The notes under the pieces: model-generated
What the model saw: only the letters and a program-made list of their open reading frames with translations
What the model was told of the DNA's origin: nothing
Databases searched by the model: none
Translations under genes and position numbers: made by a program
Shown here: positions 14,042 to 22,202 of the stretch, in pieces
Layout of the letters: each line of letters opens with the position of its first letter
How positions within the stretch are numbered: position 1 is the first letter of the stretch
Assembly: GCA_041576235.1 (NCBI GenBank)
Contig: JBFGLJ010000011.1
Coordinates: 1 to 27,505 of the forward strand
Reading direction: 5' to 3'
DNA: 27,505 nt
Source of the DNA: JABDII01 sp041576235
GTDB lineage: Bacteria > Gemmatimonadota > Gemmatimonadetes > Gemmatimonadales > GWC2-71-9

Positions 14042-16817
14042 CGTTCACCCCGCCGGTCGTGCCGAAGATTTGCGAGAGGTCCCGAGCCGAGCGCACCCGG
14101 CTGCGCGCATCTTGGGCAAACCGACCCGCCGGATCGGATTGAATAGACTGGTGCCACGACTCCACCGCTTCGGAGAAACGGTGCGCCCGTTCAAGGGCGA
14201 CCCCGCGAAAGTAGAGGGCGTCGGCATGCTCGGGGATGAAGCGCAGAATTCGATCAAACGCTTCGATGGCGCGCTGGGCGCGCCGGTCGTCGAGTAGGCT
14301 CTTACCCAAGAGAAACAGCGCGTCGAAATCGAAGGGATCCACGGCCAACATATCGACCAGGAAGACCACGGCTTGGTGGGGGGACTCGTGGCGGCGGAGC
14401 CCGTCGGCGAGGGCAAGGGCCGCGTCGGTGTACGTGGGGAGAAGCTCGAGCGCTTGGGTATAGGCTGCGCGGGCGCTGACCCATTCGGCACGTCGCTCCT
14501 CGAGGCGTCCAACCTCGTACCAGACCTGCGCCCGCCCCGCATCGAGGCAGAGCGCATGCTGATAGGCATCCGCCGCCGCCTCGAGGTCCCCCAGTCGGTC
14601 GGCGACCTGCGCCTGCAGCTGGTAGAGGTCAGGCCGATCTGGGGCAACCGCCTGGGCTTCCCTCACATGATCGAGGGCGGCTACCAGGTCGCCGACCGCC
14701 ACCCGAGCCTTGGCACAGACCACCAGGCCGCCGACATCGCCCTCCGCGCGGGGGCCAAGATCGGCCGCCAGGTGGGCGGCTTCCTCGGCCCGGCCGAGCG
14801 CGAGTAAGGCACCGACCTCACCCAGCCCGGCCGCAAGATTGACCGGGTCGGCGGCCTTGGCTTCGCGGTAGCGCTCCAGGGCTTCTCCGTGGAGACCCCG
14901 CTTGGCAAAGATGTCGCCAAGCAAGACGGTGGCCTGGGACGTCGACGCCCCACGTCCCCGGGCCCGACTCAGCTCCGCGGTCGCGAGTTCGAGCAGGCCC
15001 TTGCTCACATAATCGCGGGCGAGTCGGAGCGCATGGTCTTCCTCCGCCCCCGCTTCCGCCCCCGCCCCCGCCGCGGCCGCGGTAGGGGGGACCTCCGTGG
15101 TCAGCTCCGTGAACAGATCATCCAGCAGGCGTTCGTCAAAGACGAAGTCTTCTGGGATGGCCTCGTCCGTCATGTCGGACGAGAGTGACGGGGCAATGGC
15201 GATGGCGGCCTGCTCATACTGCACATCGATCGCCAGGGTGAACTTCTGGGGGACGTAGTAGGGCTCGAGTTCCAGCGCTCGCTTGGTTTCCCTGAGGGCG
15301 CCTTCGAAGTCGCCCAGTTGGCTCAGGGTGAAACTCAGATTGTAGTGCGCCGGCGCGTGGCCAGGGCCCGCCTCGACGGCCCGGGAAAACGCGGTCTTGG
15401 CATCGCTGTAGCGCTTGAGCTCCATCAACACCAGCCCGACGCCGTTCCACGCCACCGGGCTCGACGGATCGTCGCCGAGCGACTGGCGGTAGGCCTCGAG
15501 CGCCAGCTGAAACCGGCGGCGCTGGAAGAGCAGCAGCGCGAAGTTGAGTCTGGCTGCGAGCAGCTGAGGGGCACTCGCGAGCGCCTGTCGAAAGGCGTCC
15601 ATCGCGGCATCGGGGCTCGAATCGTTGGCAAGGATCACGCCTAAGTTGTTCCATGCCAAGCCGTAAGTGTCATCGACCTCAACTGCTCTCTGATATGAGC
15701 TTTGGGCCGCATCCCGCCGCCCGGCTTGGTGCAGGCAGACTCCCCGCTCGTTCCAGAGCTTGGGGGATTCCGGGTACTCCTCGACCAGCCGGTCGTACAG
15801 CTCAACGGCCGCCCGCAGGTCGCGATTGAGCAGGTGCACCTCGGCCATGGCCTGAAGCGCCAGCTGCCGGTCTTCCCCGCCCTCGAGCGCGAGCCGGTAT
15901 TCTCGCAGCGCCTCGGAGAAGTAGCCCTTCTGCCGAAAGGCGAGCCCCAGATTGTAGTGCGCCAAGGCGGTCCCCTCGGCCACCCTCATCTCGGGCACGT
16001 GCACCCCCGCCGGGGGCGGCGGCGGCGGGGCCGAGGAGGCCGCTGCCGGGGTTGGGTCGGCGGTCGGATCGGGGGCGGTTCCGGTCGCCGTCATCGCCGC
16101 CCTGAGAGACAGGTTGGCTTGGGCGCGACCCAGGACGGGGTTCAGCTCGATCGCACGGCGGGTGGCCCGACGGGCCTCATCGTGGTGACCCAGGTCTCCG
16201 TAGACGAAGCCGAGCAGGTAATGCGCGTCGGCGTGATCGGGGTTCAGCCGCACGGCCTCGCGCAATTCGTCGAGGGCCGCATCGTTGAGGCCTCGGTTGT
16301 AGCGGGTCTCCCCCAGGTAGAAGCGGGCCACCGCGCTCGACGGATCGAGCTCCGAGGCGCGGGCGAACCACTCTTCGGCCTGTTCGATGCGACCGCGGGC
16401 CTTCTCGGCCAGGCCCAGCTGCACCAGAGACGGCAGGTCATCGGGGTAGCGCGCCAGCAGCGCTTCGAACTCGGCCGAGGCGGCATCGTATTGTCCGAGA
16501 GACGCATAAACGCGACCAAGCTCCCACCGAGTGTCCCGGTCTTCCGGCTCCCGGCGGAGGTGCTCGCGGAGTTCGGTGACCCGTCGGTCGTAGTAGCCCG
16601 TGCTGTGGTAGGCTACCCGGAGATTGTCTTGGGCCACCTGCATCTTGGGATCCAGCTCCAGCGCTTGCGAGAATTGGGTGATGGCCTCTGGGACGAGGCC
16701 CTTGCGGAAGTACAACACGCCAAGGTTGTTGTGGGCGCCAGCATCCGACGGGTCGATGCGGGAGGCGAAGGAATGCAGGATGGCCAAATCGCGGTCGGAC
16801 AACGCGGGGGCATCCAT
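14031..16817 (-). CDS. Large multi-cluster TPR scaffold protein
   Basis: This encodes 928 residues from ATG 16817, three bases after the cheC stop. Three TPR arrays can be seen. The first is at about 27-240 (AHNNLGVLYFRKGLVPEAIT, AHYLLGFVYGDLGHHDEARR). The second is at about 282-530 (AHYNLGLAFRQKGYFSEALR, AWNNLGVILANDSSPDAAMD, AHYNLSFTLSQLGDFEGALR). The third is at about 600-910. They are separated by a Pro/Ala linker at about 245-275 (with a run of six Pro) and by an acidic/Ala-Gly linker near 545-600 (EAIPEDFVFDERLLDDLF). There is no signal peptide or membrane helix. In Myxococcus the TPR protein SgmX carries MglA signals to type IV pili; a similar effector role is plausible here but unproven. 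It is probably the central scaffold of the cluster. Confidence 0.92.
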   Translation of the reverse strand: MDAPALSDRDLAILHSFASRIDPSDAGAHNNLGVLYFRKGLVPEAITQFSQALELDPKMQVAQDNLRVAYHSTGYYDRRVTELREHLRREPEDRDTRWELGRVYASLGQYDAASAEFEALLARYPDDLPSLVQLGLAEKARGRIEQAEEWFARASELDPSSAVARFYLGETRYNRGLNDAALDELREAVRLNPDHADAHYLLGFVYGDLGHHDEARRATRRAIELNPVLGRAQANLSLRAAMTATGTAPDPTADPTPAAASSAPPPPPPAGVHVPEMRVAEGTALAHYNLGLAFRQKGYFSEALREYRLALEGGEDRQLALQAMAEVHLLNRDLRAAVELYDRLVEEYPESPKLWNERGVCLHQAGRRDAAQSSYQRAVEVDDTYGLAWNNLGVILANDSSPDAAMDAFRQALASAPQLLAARLNFALLLFQRRRFQLALEAYRQSLGDDPSSPVAWNGVGLVLMELKRYSDAKTAFSRAVEAGPGHAPAHYNLSFTLSQLGDFEGALRETKRALELEPYYVPQKFTLAIDVQYEQAAIAIAPSLSSDMTDEAIPEDFVFDERLLDDLFTELTTEVPPTAAAAGAGAEAGAEEDHALRLARDYVSKGLLELATAELSRARGRGASTSQATVLLGDIFAKRGLHGEALERYREAKAADPVNLAAGLGEVGALLALGRAEEAAHLAADLGPRAEGDVGGLVVCAKARVAVGDLVAALDHVREAQAVAPDRPDLYQLQAQVADRLGDLEAAADAYQHALCLDAGRAQVWYEVGRLEERRAEWVSARAAYTQALELLPTYTDAALALADGLRRHESPHQAVVFLVDMLAVDPFDFDALFLLGKSLLDDRRAQRAIEAFDRILRFIPEHADALYFRGVALERAHRFSEAVESWHQSIQSDPAGRFAQDARSRVRSARDLSQIFGTTGGVNGGD

Positions 16818-16820
16818 GAA

Positions 16821-17441
16821 TTACGTCACACGTATGGCGTCGAGAATGGCGCGAAGGGAAGCAGGATCGGGCAACAACAGGAAGTGACCAGCAATGTGGG
16901 CGTCGGCGTCCCGCAGATTCAGGTCGGTCTCCACGCAGAACACAAAGTCGCGTTGTTGGCCGAAATTCAGGGTGGTACTGGTCAGGACGGCGGCCGCGAA
17001 ATCGATGACCAGGCTGGGAACGGAGGGGACGAGCATCATGCCCATGAACTCGCTCAGAGCATTGAAGTAGGCGCTGCTCAAGATATTCCCCACTTCTTTC
17101 AAGCCGGACTGTTCCATCTCGCCAAACGTCGTGGTCGTGCCCTTCGGCCGACGCAAGAGAATGTCGCACAGGCGTTTCGCCGCCGCTTCGGGGAAGAGCA
17201 GCAGGGTACGGCCGGTGAGATCGCCCATCATTTGCATGAGCACGGCGGCGATCACGTCATTCGGCGGGCCGACGACGTCGCCGATCTCTTCGAGCGGGGT
17301 CACGGCCACGTTGGGGACGCTGATCATGATGGTCTCATTCACCATCTTCGACAGGGCCGTCGCGGCATGGCCCGCCCCGATATTGGCCACCTCGCGAATG
17401 GCGTCGATCTCTACGTCTTTGAGCCCACGAAGATCGTCCAT
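16821..17441 (-). CDS. cheC: CheC-type CheY-P phosphatase
   Basis: This encodes 206 residues from ATG 17441, with a purine-rich GGGGGGAGAGG ribosome site just upstream; longer in-frame starts would run into cheA. Two CheC/CheX/FliY active helices are visible: EIDAIREVANIGAGHAATAL (about 11-30) and EMEQSGLKEVGNILSSAYFN (about 108-127). Each has the E-x-x-N arrangement that inserts into the CheY active site. It dephosphorylates CheY-P and is typically enhanced by CheD, which is also encoded here. It has no FliY/FliN domain, so it is not a flagellar switch protein. It is 20 bases downstream of cheA. Confidence 0.95.
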   Translation of the reverse strand: MDDLRGLKDVEIDAIREVANIGAGHAATALSKMVNETIMISVPNVAVTPLEEIGDVVGPPNDVIAAVLMQMMGDLTGRTLLLFPEAAAKRLCDILLRRPKGTTTTFGEMEQSGLKEVGNILSSAYFNALSEFMGMMLVPSVPSLVIDFAAAVLTSTTLNFGQQRDFVFCVETDLNLRDADAHIAGHFLLLPDPASLRAILDAIRVT

Positions 17442-17461
17442 CTGGCCTCTCCCCCCTCCCC

Positions 17462-19399
17462 CTAGACCACCGCTGTCGCGTCGAGGATCAACGACGGGAC
17501 CCCGTCGGCGAGAATGGCCGCCCCGCTGAACAATGCCGGCGTGCCACGCGGCGGGTCGAACGGCTCGACCACAATCTCCTCTTGGCCCAGCAGGGCATCG
17601 ACCACCAGGCCCGCCCGGCGGCGCCCCACTTCCAGTATGACGCACGGCTCCCGCGGGCCCGGCGGTTGCTCTCCAGTGAGTCCGACCAACTCGCGCAGCC
17701 GCAGCGTCGGGATGACGTCGTCTCGCAGTACCACGGCTTCCCGTCCGTGGAGCTCGGTGCGGGATGCCCGGTCCACCGAGAGGGTTTCGGCCACGTAGGT
17801 CACGGGAATGACATACCGCTCTTCGCCAGCCTGCGCCAGCAACGCACGCACGACCACCAGGGTGCGGGGCAGGTGGAGGGTCACGGTGGTCCCCCGCCCC
17901 ACCTCGGACTCGATGTGAACCGACCCGCCCAGCTCCCGCACCCGGGTGAGGACCACGTTCACGCCCACGCCCCGTCCCGATACCGTGGTCACCGCAGTGG
18001 CGGTACTGAACCCGGCCCGGCCAATCACATCGAGCAGCGCGTCATCGGGCAGGACGTCCATGGTGTCAGGCACCAGCCCATCCTGCTTGGCCCTCCGAAG
18101 GATAGCGTCTCGATCGATGCCGCGCCCGTCATCGCGCACCCGGAAGGTGACACTATTGTGCTCGCTCGAGGCAATCAGCTCGAGCCGGCCCACGGGCCGT
18201 TTCCCCGCAGCCGCCCGGGCGTCGGGGGACTCGATGCCGTGATCGATGGCGTTGCGAAGCAGATGGATGAGCGGATCCCCAATCTCCTCTAGGATCGCGC
18301 GGTCGATTTCGATGTGCCGGCCCTCGAGTTCCAGGGTGACTTCCTTTCCCAGGTCCCGGGCCAGGTCACGAACCGCCCGTGGGAATCGGTCGAAGATCTG
18401 TTCGACGGGGGTGAGACGCGCCAGCATCACCTCGGCCTGGATCTCACTCACGAGGCGGCCCACCTTGCCAACGGTTTCGGCGAGCGGACCATCGCCGGAG
18501 GCCGCCAGCGCCGCCAGACGGTTTCGCGCGACCACCAATTCGCCGACAGAGTTCATCAGGGCATCCAGCCGCCCGAGATCGACCCGGACGGTGGTCGGAC
18601 GCGCCGCTCCCGCGCCCGCCCCGCCCTCCTGGGGGTGCCCCCGTCCCCGCCCGCGTCCCCGCCCCCCCCGGCCTCGATCGGTCTTCGGGACGAGTTGGCC
18701 GCTCGGCCCTCCGCGGCCCTCGCCCTGGTCTTCGCAGCTCACGGCGGCGATATCCCCAACCGACTGAATCGCGTGGGCCACGTGGTCGGCGTTGGCGTCG
18801 GTGAGGAGTTGGAAGGTGAATTCCCCGCTGAACCCATCTCGTTCGAACTGGGAAGTCGGGGGCCGCAGCTGACTGACGGCACCGAGAGTCCGCGCCCGCT
18901 CGACGGCCAGGATGGCGCGCGCGCCGCGCATGGGCGACCCTGGATCCACCCGCACCGCCACGGCATAGGGGTGGGCCGGGGCGTGACGAGGTCTCCGGGG
19001 TCGGGGGCCGGCGGGCGTTCCTCCCGTCGGCGCGACGGCGAGCCGGGCGACGATGGCGTCGAGGTCGACCTCCGACCGCTCGTTGGCGGCAGCGGCCTCG
19101 ATGGCCTTCTCGAGGGCATCGACCGCGTCCAGCAAGGCATCGATCAGGTCCGAACTCGCGGCGAGCTGGCCGCGGCGCACCCGGTCGAGCATGCTCTCGA
19201 TGGAGTGGGACAGCTGCGCCACCTGGTCGTATTCCAGCGTGGCGGCCATGCCTTTGATGGTGTGAATACTACGGAAGAGACCGTCGACCGGCTCGCGCTG
19301 GGTAGGGTTCTGCTCCCACGTCACCAGCAGCCGGGCGCACGCGGCGAGGTGCTCCCTGCTCTCGCTGAGGAACAACTCGACATAGCGAGCAGGATCCAT
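17462..19399 (-). CDS. cheA: CheA histidine kinase
   Basis: This encodes 645 residues from ATG 19399. The P1 Hpt domain (about 1-105) has the phospho-acceptor H46 in SIHTIKGMA. A CheY-binding P2-like domain spans about 140-225 (HPYAVAVRVDPGSPMRGARA). A low-complexity Gly/Arg linker follows at about 235-265. Dimerisation P3 (about 267-335) contains LDALMNSVGELVVARNRL. The P4 kinase has HLLRNAIDHGIE (about 378-389), DDGRGID, GRAGFSTA and GRGVGVNVV, all intact. The C-terminal P5 CheW-like domain starts near 510 (LVVVRALLAQAGEERYVIPV). It phosphorylates CheY and CheB. The gap to cheY is 3 bases. The domain order is standard apart from the RG-rich linker. Confidence 0.97.
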   Translation of the reverse strand: MDPARYVELFLSESREHLAACARLLVTWEQNPTQREPVDGLFRSIHTIKGMAATLEYDQVAQLSHSIESMLDRVRRGQLAASSDLIDALLDAVDALEKAIEAAAANERSEVDLDAIVARLAVAPTGGTPAGPRPRRPRHAPAHPYAVAVRVDPGSPMRGARAILAVERARTLGAVSQLRPPTSQFERDGFSGEFTFQLLTDANADHVAHAIQSVGDIAAVSCEDQGEGRGGPSGQLVPKTDRGRGGRGRGRGRGHPQEGGAGAGAARPTTVRVDLGRLDALMNSVGELVVARNRLAALAASGDGPLAETVGKVGRLVSEIQAEVMLARLTPVEQIFDRFPRAVRDLARDLGKEVTLELEGRHIEIDRAILEEIGDPLIHLLRNAIDHGIESPDARAAAGKRPVGRLELIASSEHNSVTFRVRDDGRGIDRDAILRRAKQDGLVPDTMDVLPDDALLDVIGRAGFSTATAVTTVSGRGVGVNVVLTRVRELGGSVHIESEVGRGTTVTLHLPRTLVVVRALLAQAGEERYVIPVTYVAETLSVDRASRTELHGREAVVLRDDVIPTLRLRELVGLTGEQPPGPREPCVILEVGRRRAGLVVDALLGQEEIVVEPFDPPRGTPALFSGAAILADGVPSLILDATAVV

Positions 19400-19402
19400 G
19401 GC

Positions 19403-19765
19403 TCAGCCCAGGACGCGTTTGACGGCCTCGAGGACGCGGGACGGCTGAAACGGTTTCACCACGAAGTCTTTGGCGCCAGCCTGGATCGCTTCGACCACCA
19501 GGGCCTGCTGGCCCATGGCGCTGCACATGAGGATCTTGGCCTCGGGGTCGGTCTTGCGGATTTCGCGCACGGCATCGATCCCGCCCATGTCCGGCATCAC
19601 GATGTCCATGGTCACCAGGTCTGGCTTCAACCGTCGGTACTCACCCACGGCCTGGACCCCGGTTTCAGCCTCTCCCACCACTTCATACCCGGCCTCAGCC
19701 AGGATGTCGCTGATCATCGTTCGCATGAAGATCGCGTCGTCACACACGAGAACGGTGTGGCTCAC
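19403..19765 (-). CDS. cheY: CheY response regulator
   Basis: This encodes 120 residues from GTG 19765, with a GGAGGG ribosome site 5 bases away. It is a single receiver domain with acidic residues D9-D10, phospho-acceptor D54 in LVTMDIVMPDM, the switch Ser in CSAMG (about 82) and K104 in VVKPF. There is no output domain, so it works by binding a partner, as CheY does. With no flagellar switch genes nearby, the target may instead be one of the PATAN-TPR, TPR or GTPase components of this operon. It precedes cheA and follows a 58-base gap after cheW, the largest gap inside the operon. Confidence 0.97.
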   Translation of the reverse strand: MSHTVLVCDDAIFMRTMISDILAEAGYEVVGEAETGVQAVGEYRRLKPDLVTMDIVMPDMGGIDAVREIRKTDPEAKILMCSAMGQQALVVEAIQAGAKDFVVKPFQPSRVLEAVKRVLG

Positions 19766-19823
19766 AACGTCCCTCCGGGTATCTCAGACAATCGATGGCC
19801 GACGGGCGCGAGTCGACTGGGCA

Positions 19824-20261
19824 TCACCTGGCGATTACCGGGGTCAAGAGCGCTGGCAGGTCGAGTAGCACAAAATGTTCATTCCCAACACGCCCAACGG
19901 CGTGCACCAGGGCTGGATCGACGCCCGCGAGGTCCTTTCCCGCTTCAATTTGTCCCGCTTGTACATCGACGAGGTCGCGGACTCTTCCGACGCGAAGGCC
20001 GAACGGCCTGTCAGCGAGTTCGATGACAATGGTGTCCCCATCCTGATCCGGGAGCGGGGCTCGTTTGAGGAGACGAGACCCGTTCACCACGGTCACAACC
20101 GTTCCTCGAACGTTCGCCAGTCCCTCAACAACAGGATCGGCTCCTGGAATGCGAGTCGTCGAGTTGGTTGGGAGGACCTCTCGAGCCAGGTCTGCAGGAA
20201 TGCCGCACAGGAGATCACCGATCTCGAAGATGAGCACTCGCATCGCGTCGGAACTAGCCAT
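19824..20261 (-). CDS. cheW: CheW-like coupling protein (first gene of the chemosensory block)
   Basis: This encodes 145 residues from ATG 20261 (MASSDAMRVLIFEIGDLLCG), a start inside the last codons of rluD with an 8-base overlap. The second in-frame ATG (20243) would be a fallback. CheW features are LIFEIGDLLCGIPADLAREV, VVEGLANVRGTVVTVVNGSR, DTIVIELADRPFGLRVGRVR and FVLLDLPALL. It is somewhat divergent from the other full CheW (for example VVTVVNGS in place of VVPVVDL). It probably couples receptors to CheA. Its overlap with rluD physically ties the chemosensory block to the housekeeping operon. Confidence 0.93.
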   Translation of the reverse strand: MASSDAMRVLIFEIGDLLCGIPADLAREVLPTNSTTRIPGADPVVEGLANVRGTVVTVVNGSRLLKRAPLPDQDGDTIVIELADRPFGLRVGRVRDLVDVQAGQIEAGKDLAGVDPALVHAVGRVGNEHFVLLDLPALLTPVIAR

Positions 20262-21276
20262 CGTGCGTGAAGAACCGAAGATACCGAAGGGGTTGTTTTT
20301 GAGCAACCAGATCGGCGCCCCCGAGGACGTCCAATCCGGCTCGCACGTCGGGCGGCCACTCGGATGTGAGTTCGAGCGGGGCGCTGGTGGCCGGGTGGCG
20401 GAACTTGATTATGGCCGCGTGGAGCGCCTGTCGTATGGTCGCGCGCTCGACGGTCTCCGCTTCGTGGCGTCCGGCGCCTGATATACGACGGCTTCCGCCG
20501 CCGCCGTAGACGGGGTCACCGACCAGCGGGTGACCGATGTGGCTCAGGTGAACCCGGATTTGATGGGTGCGACCAGAGCGCAACTCGATCCGAAGGAGGT
20601 CGGCACATCCAAACCGGGCCACGACCGTCGCCACACTTTGGGCCGGCCGCCCCGTGGCCAGGACGGCCATACGCTTTCGGTCGTGCGGGTGCCGAGCCAG
20701 CGGTGCGTCGATGGTTTGCGGACTCACCTTGAGGTGCCCCCACACCAGGCCGGCGTAGGCCCGGTAGATCCGTCGCGCCGAAAGCGCGGCGGCCAGGCGC
20801 CGGTGGGCGAGCTGGGTCTTGGCCACGATGATGAGGCCGGAGGTGTCGCGGTCGAGCCGGTGGACGATCCCGGGGCGTCCCCCTTCGGCGCCCGGGGCCA
20901 AGGCGGTACCACGCGCCACGAGGGCGTTGACCAGGGTGTCATCCCAGTGGCCGGGGGCGGGGTGCACCACCAGCCCGGCCGGCTTGTCGATGACGGCCAG
21001 GTGGTCATCCTCGTAGACGATCGAGAGCGGGATGGCTGCCGGCCGGATGGTCCGTGCCCCTGTCTCGGGGTCGATCGAAGAGGGAGGAATGACCGAGACC
21101 ACCTCTCCTCGCGCGAGTTGCCGCGAGGCACGGGCCCGCCTGCCGTCGACCTCGACTTTGCCGGCCGCGACGAGCCGCGCGGCTTGGGTTCGTGAGAGCT
21201 GGAGCTGATCCGCAAGGAAACGATCGAGTCGCTCGGTGGCGGGGGCCACGACAGAGAACCGAACCTGGCCGGCCAT
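20254..21276 (-). CDS. rluD: RluD-family 23S rRNA pseudouridine synthase
   Basis: This encodes 340 residues from ATG 21276. The N-terminal S4 RNA-binding domain (about 16-75) reads RLDRFLADQLQLSRTQAARL. The catalytic domain contains HRLDRDTSGLIIVAKT with the essential Asp. RTHQIRVHLSHIGHPLVGDP is the usual RluA-group C-terminal motif. The length and S4 domain fit RluD-like enzymes that modify helix 69 of 23S rRNA. It lies 25 bases after lspA. The exact uridine target cannot be confirmed by reading. Confidence 0.95.
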   Translation of the reverse strand: MAGQVRFSVVAPATERLDRFLADQLQLSRTQAARLVAAGKVEVDGRRARASRQLARGEVVSVIPPSSIDPETGARTIRPAAIPLSIVYEDDHLAVIDKPAGLVVHPAPGHWDDTLVNALVARGTALAPGAEGGRPGIVHRLDRDTSGLIIVAKTQLAHRRLAAALSARRIYRAYAGLVWGHLKVSPQTIDAPLARHPHDRKRMAVLATGRPAQSVATVVARFGCADLLRIELRSGRTHQIRVHLSHIGHPLVGDPVYGGGGSRRISGAGRHEAETVERATIRQALHAAIIKFRHPATSAPLELTSEWPPDVRAGLDVLGGADLVAQKQPLRYLRFFTHDG

Positions 21277-21301
21277 GGTGGGGATTCAGCGATGGGGGAG
21301 A

Positions 21302-21811
21302 CTAGGAGGCGCCGACCGATTCCGGTTGGGTGCGGCGCTCATCCTCGCGCCACAACGAAATGGCGAGCGCCACCGCACCACAACTGACGGCGATATCGGC
21401 CACGTTGAACGTCGGCCACCGCAGCGTGCCGACGCCGACATCGAGAAAGTCGACGACGCCACGGGCGCTTCGGATCCGGTCGATCAGGTTGCCAGCGGCC
21501 CCGCCCGCAACGAGGCCGAGGGCGAGTTGCCGAAACCAGTCTCCGACCTGGGCCTGGCGTGCCATGCGGTAGAGAATGGCGATGGCGATAAACGCGACCG
21601 CGAGGAAGATCCACCGGGAATAGGGCCCGAGGTGGAGGCCGAAGGCCGCGCCCTGATTGTACACGAGGCGCAACTGAAACCAATCGCCGATGACGGGGGT
21701 CCCGGCGGTGCGGAGTAGTTGCGCCTCCGCAATGAACTTGGTGACGACGTCGAGGACCAGCACGACGAGGATCGCTCCCCAAAACAACCGTCGATCAGCG
21801 CCGTTCGCCAT
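21302..21811 (-). CDS. lspA: Lipoprotein signal peptidase II
   Basis: This encodes 169 residues from ATG 21811 (MANGADRRLF); the longer in-frame version would sit within dksA. Four transmembrane segments fit the LspA topology (about 9-25, 64-84, 90-112, 134-155). The conserved NQGAAFGL, NLIDRIRSARGVVDFLDV and FNVADIAVSCG are present, and the two Asp of the latter pair form the aspartyl catalytic dyad. It cleaves prolipoprotein signal peptides in the inner membrane. It overlaps dksA/traR by 17 bases. Confidence 0.96.
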   Translation of the reverse strand: MANGADRRLFWGAILVVLVLDVVTKFIAEAQLLRTAGTPVIGDWFQLRLVYNQGAAFGLHLGPYSRWIFLAVAFIAIAILYRMARQAQVGDWFRQLALGLVAGGAAGNLIDRIRSARGVVDFLDVGVGTLRWPTFNVADIAVSCGAVALAISLWREDERRTQPESVGAS

Positions 21812-22178
21812 CCTCTTCCTTTTCTTTGCAGCTAATGCAGAGCCGGGCGTGCGGCAAGGCATCGAGCCGTTCGAAGTCGATTTGGACGCTGCACGTCTGG
21901 CATTTCCCGAATGTCCGCGGGCTCGTGTACAGTCGACGGAGGGCTTGATTCACGTGCCAGAGATAGCGTCCCTCCTTCGAGGCCATGAGAAACTGTTTTT
22001 CTCGTTCCATGGCGTCCGTCCCCTGGTCCGCCATGTGAAAGGAATAGGACGACAGATCGCCGTCGGAAGATTGGAGGCTCGAAGAGAAGGATTCGTCATA
22101 GAACCCCAGCTCTTTCATGACACGGCCCCGCTCTTCCAAGAGTCGCTGTTCGAGATGCGCGAGTTGCTTCTTCTTCAT
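21795..22178 (-). CDS. DksA/TraR-type zinc-finger protein
   Basis: This encodes 127 residues from ATG 22178. It starts with a long charged helix (MKKKQLAHLEQRLLEERGRV), followed by the TDAMEREKQFLMASKEGR region. The C-terminus is a four-Cys zinc finger: CQTC and CISC, with IDFERLDALPHARL between. This is the DksA C4 pattern, which binds RNA polymerase's secondary channel. It lies 24 bases after ileS and overlaps lspA. Whether it is the main ppGpp cofactor or a paralog cannot be told from one gene. Confidence 0.92.
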   Translation of the reverse strand: MKKKQLAHLEQRLLEERGRVMKELGFYDESFSSSLQSSDGDLSSYSFHMADQGTDAMEREKQFLMASKEGRYLWHVNQALRRLYTSPRTFGKCQTCSVQIDFERLDALPHARLCISCKEKEEDGERR

Positions 22179-22202
22179 GCGATCAACGATCCTTCCGGTA
22201 GT

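Noticed and set aside
15702..17465. Plus-strand frame of 587 codons
   Set aside because: It is antisense to the large TPR gene and cheC and has no recognisable motif.
18314..20026. Plus-strand frame of 570 codons
   Set aside because: It is antisense to cheA and cheY, which have intact motifs.
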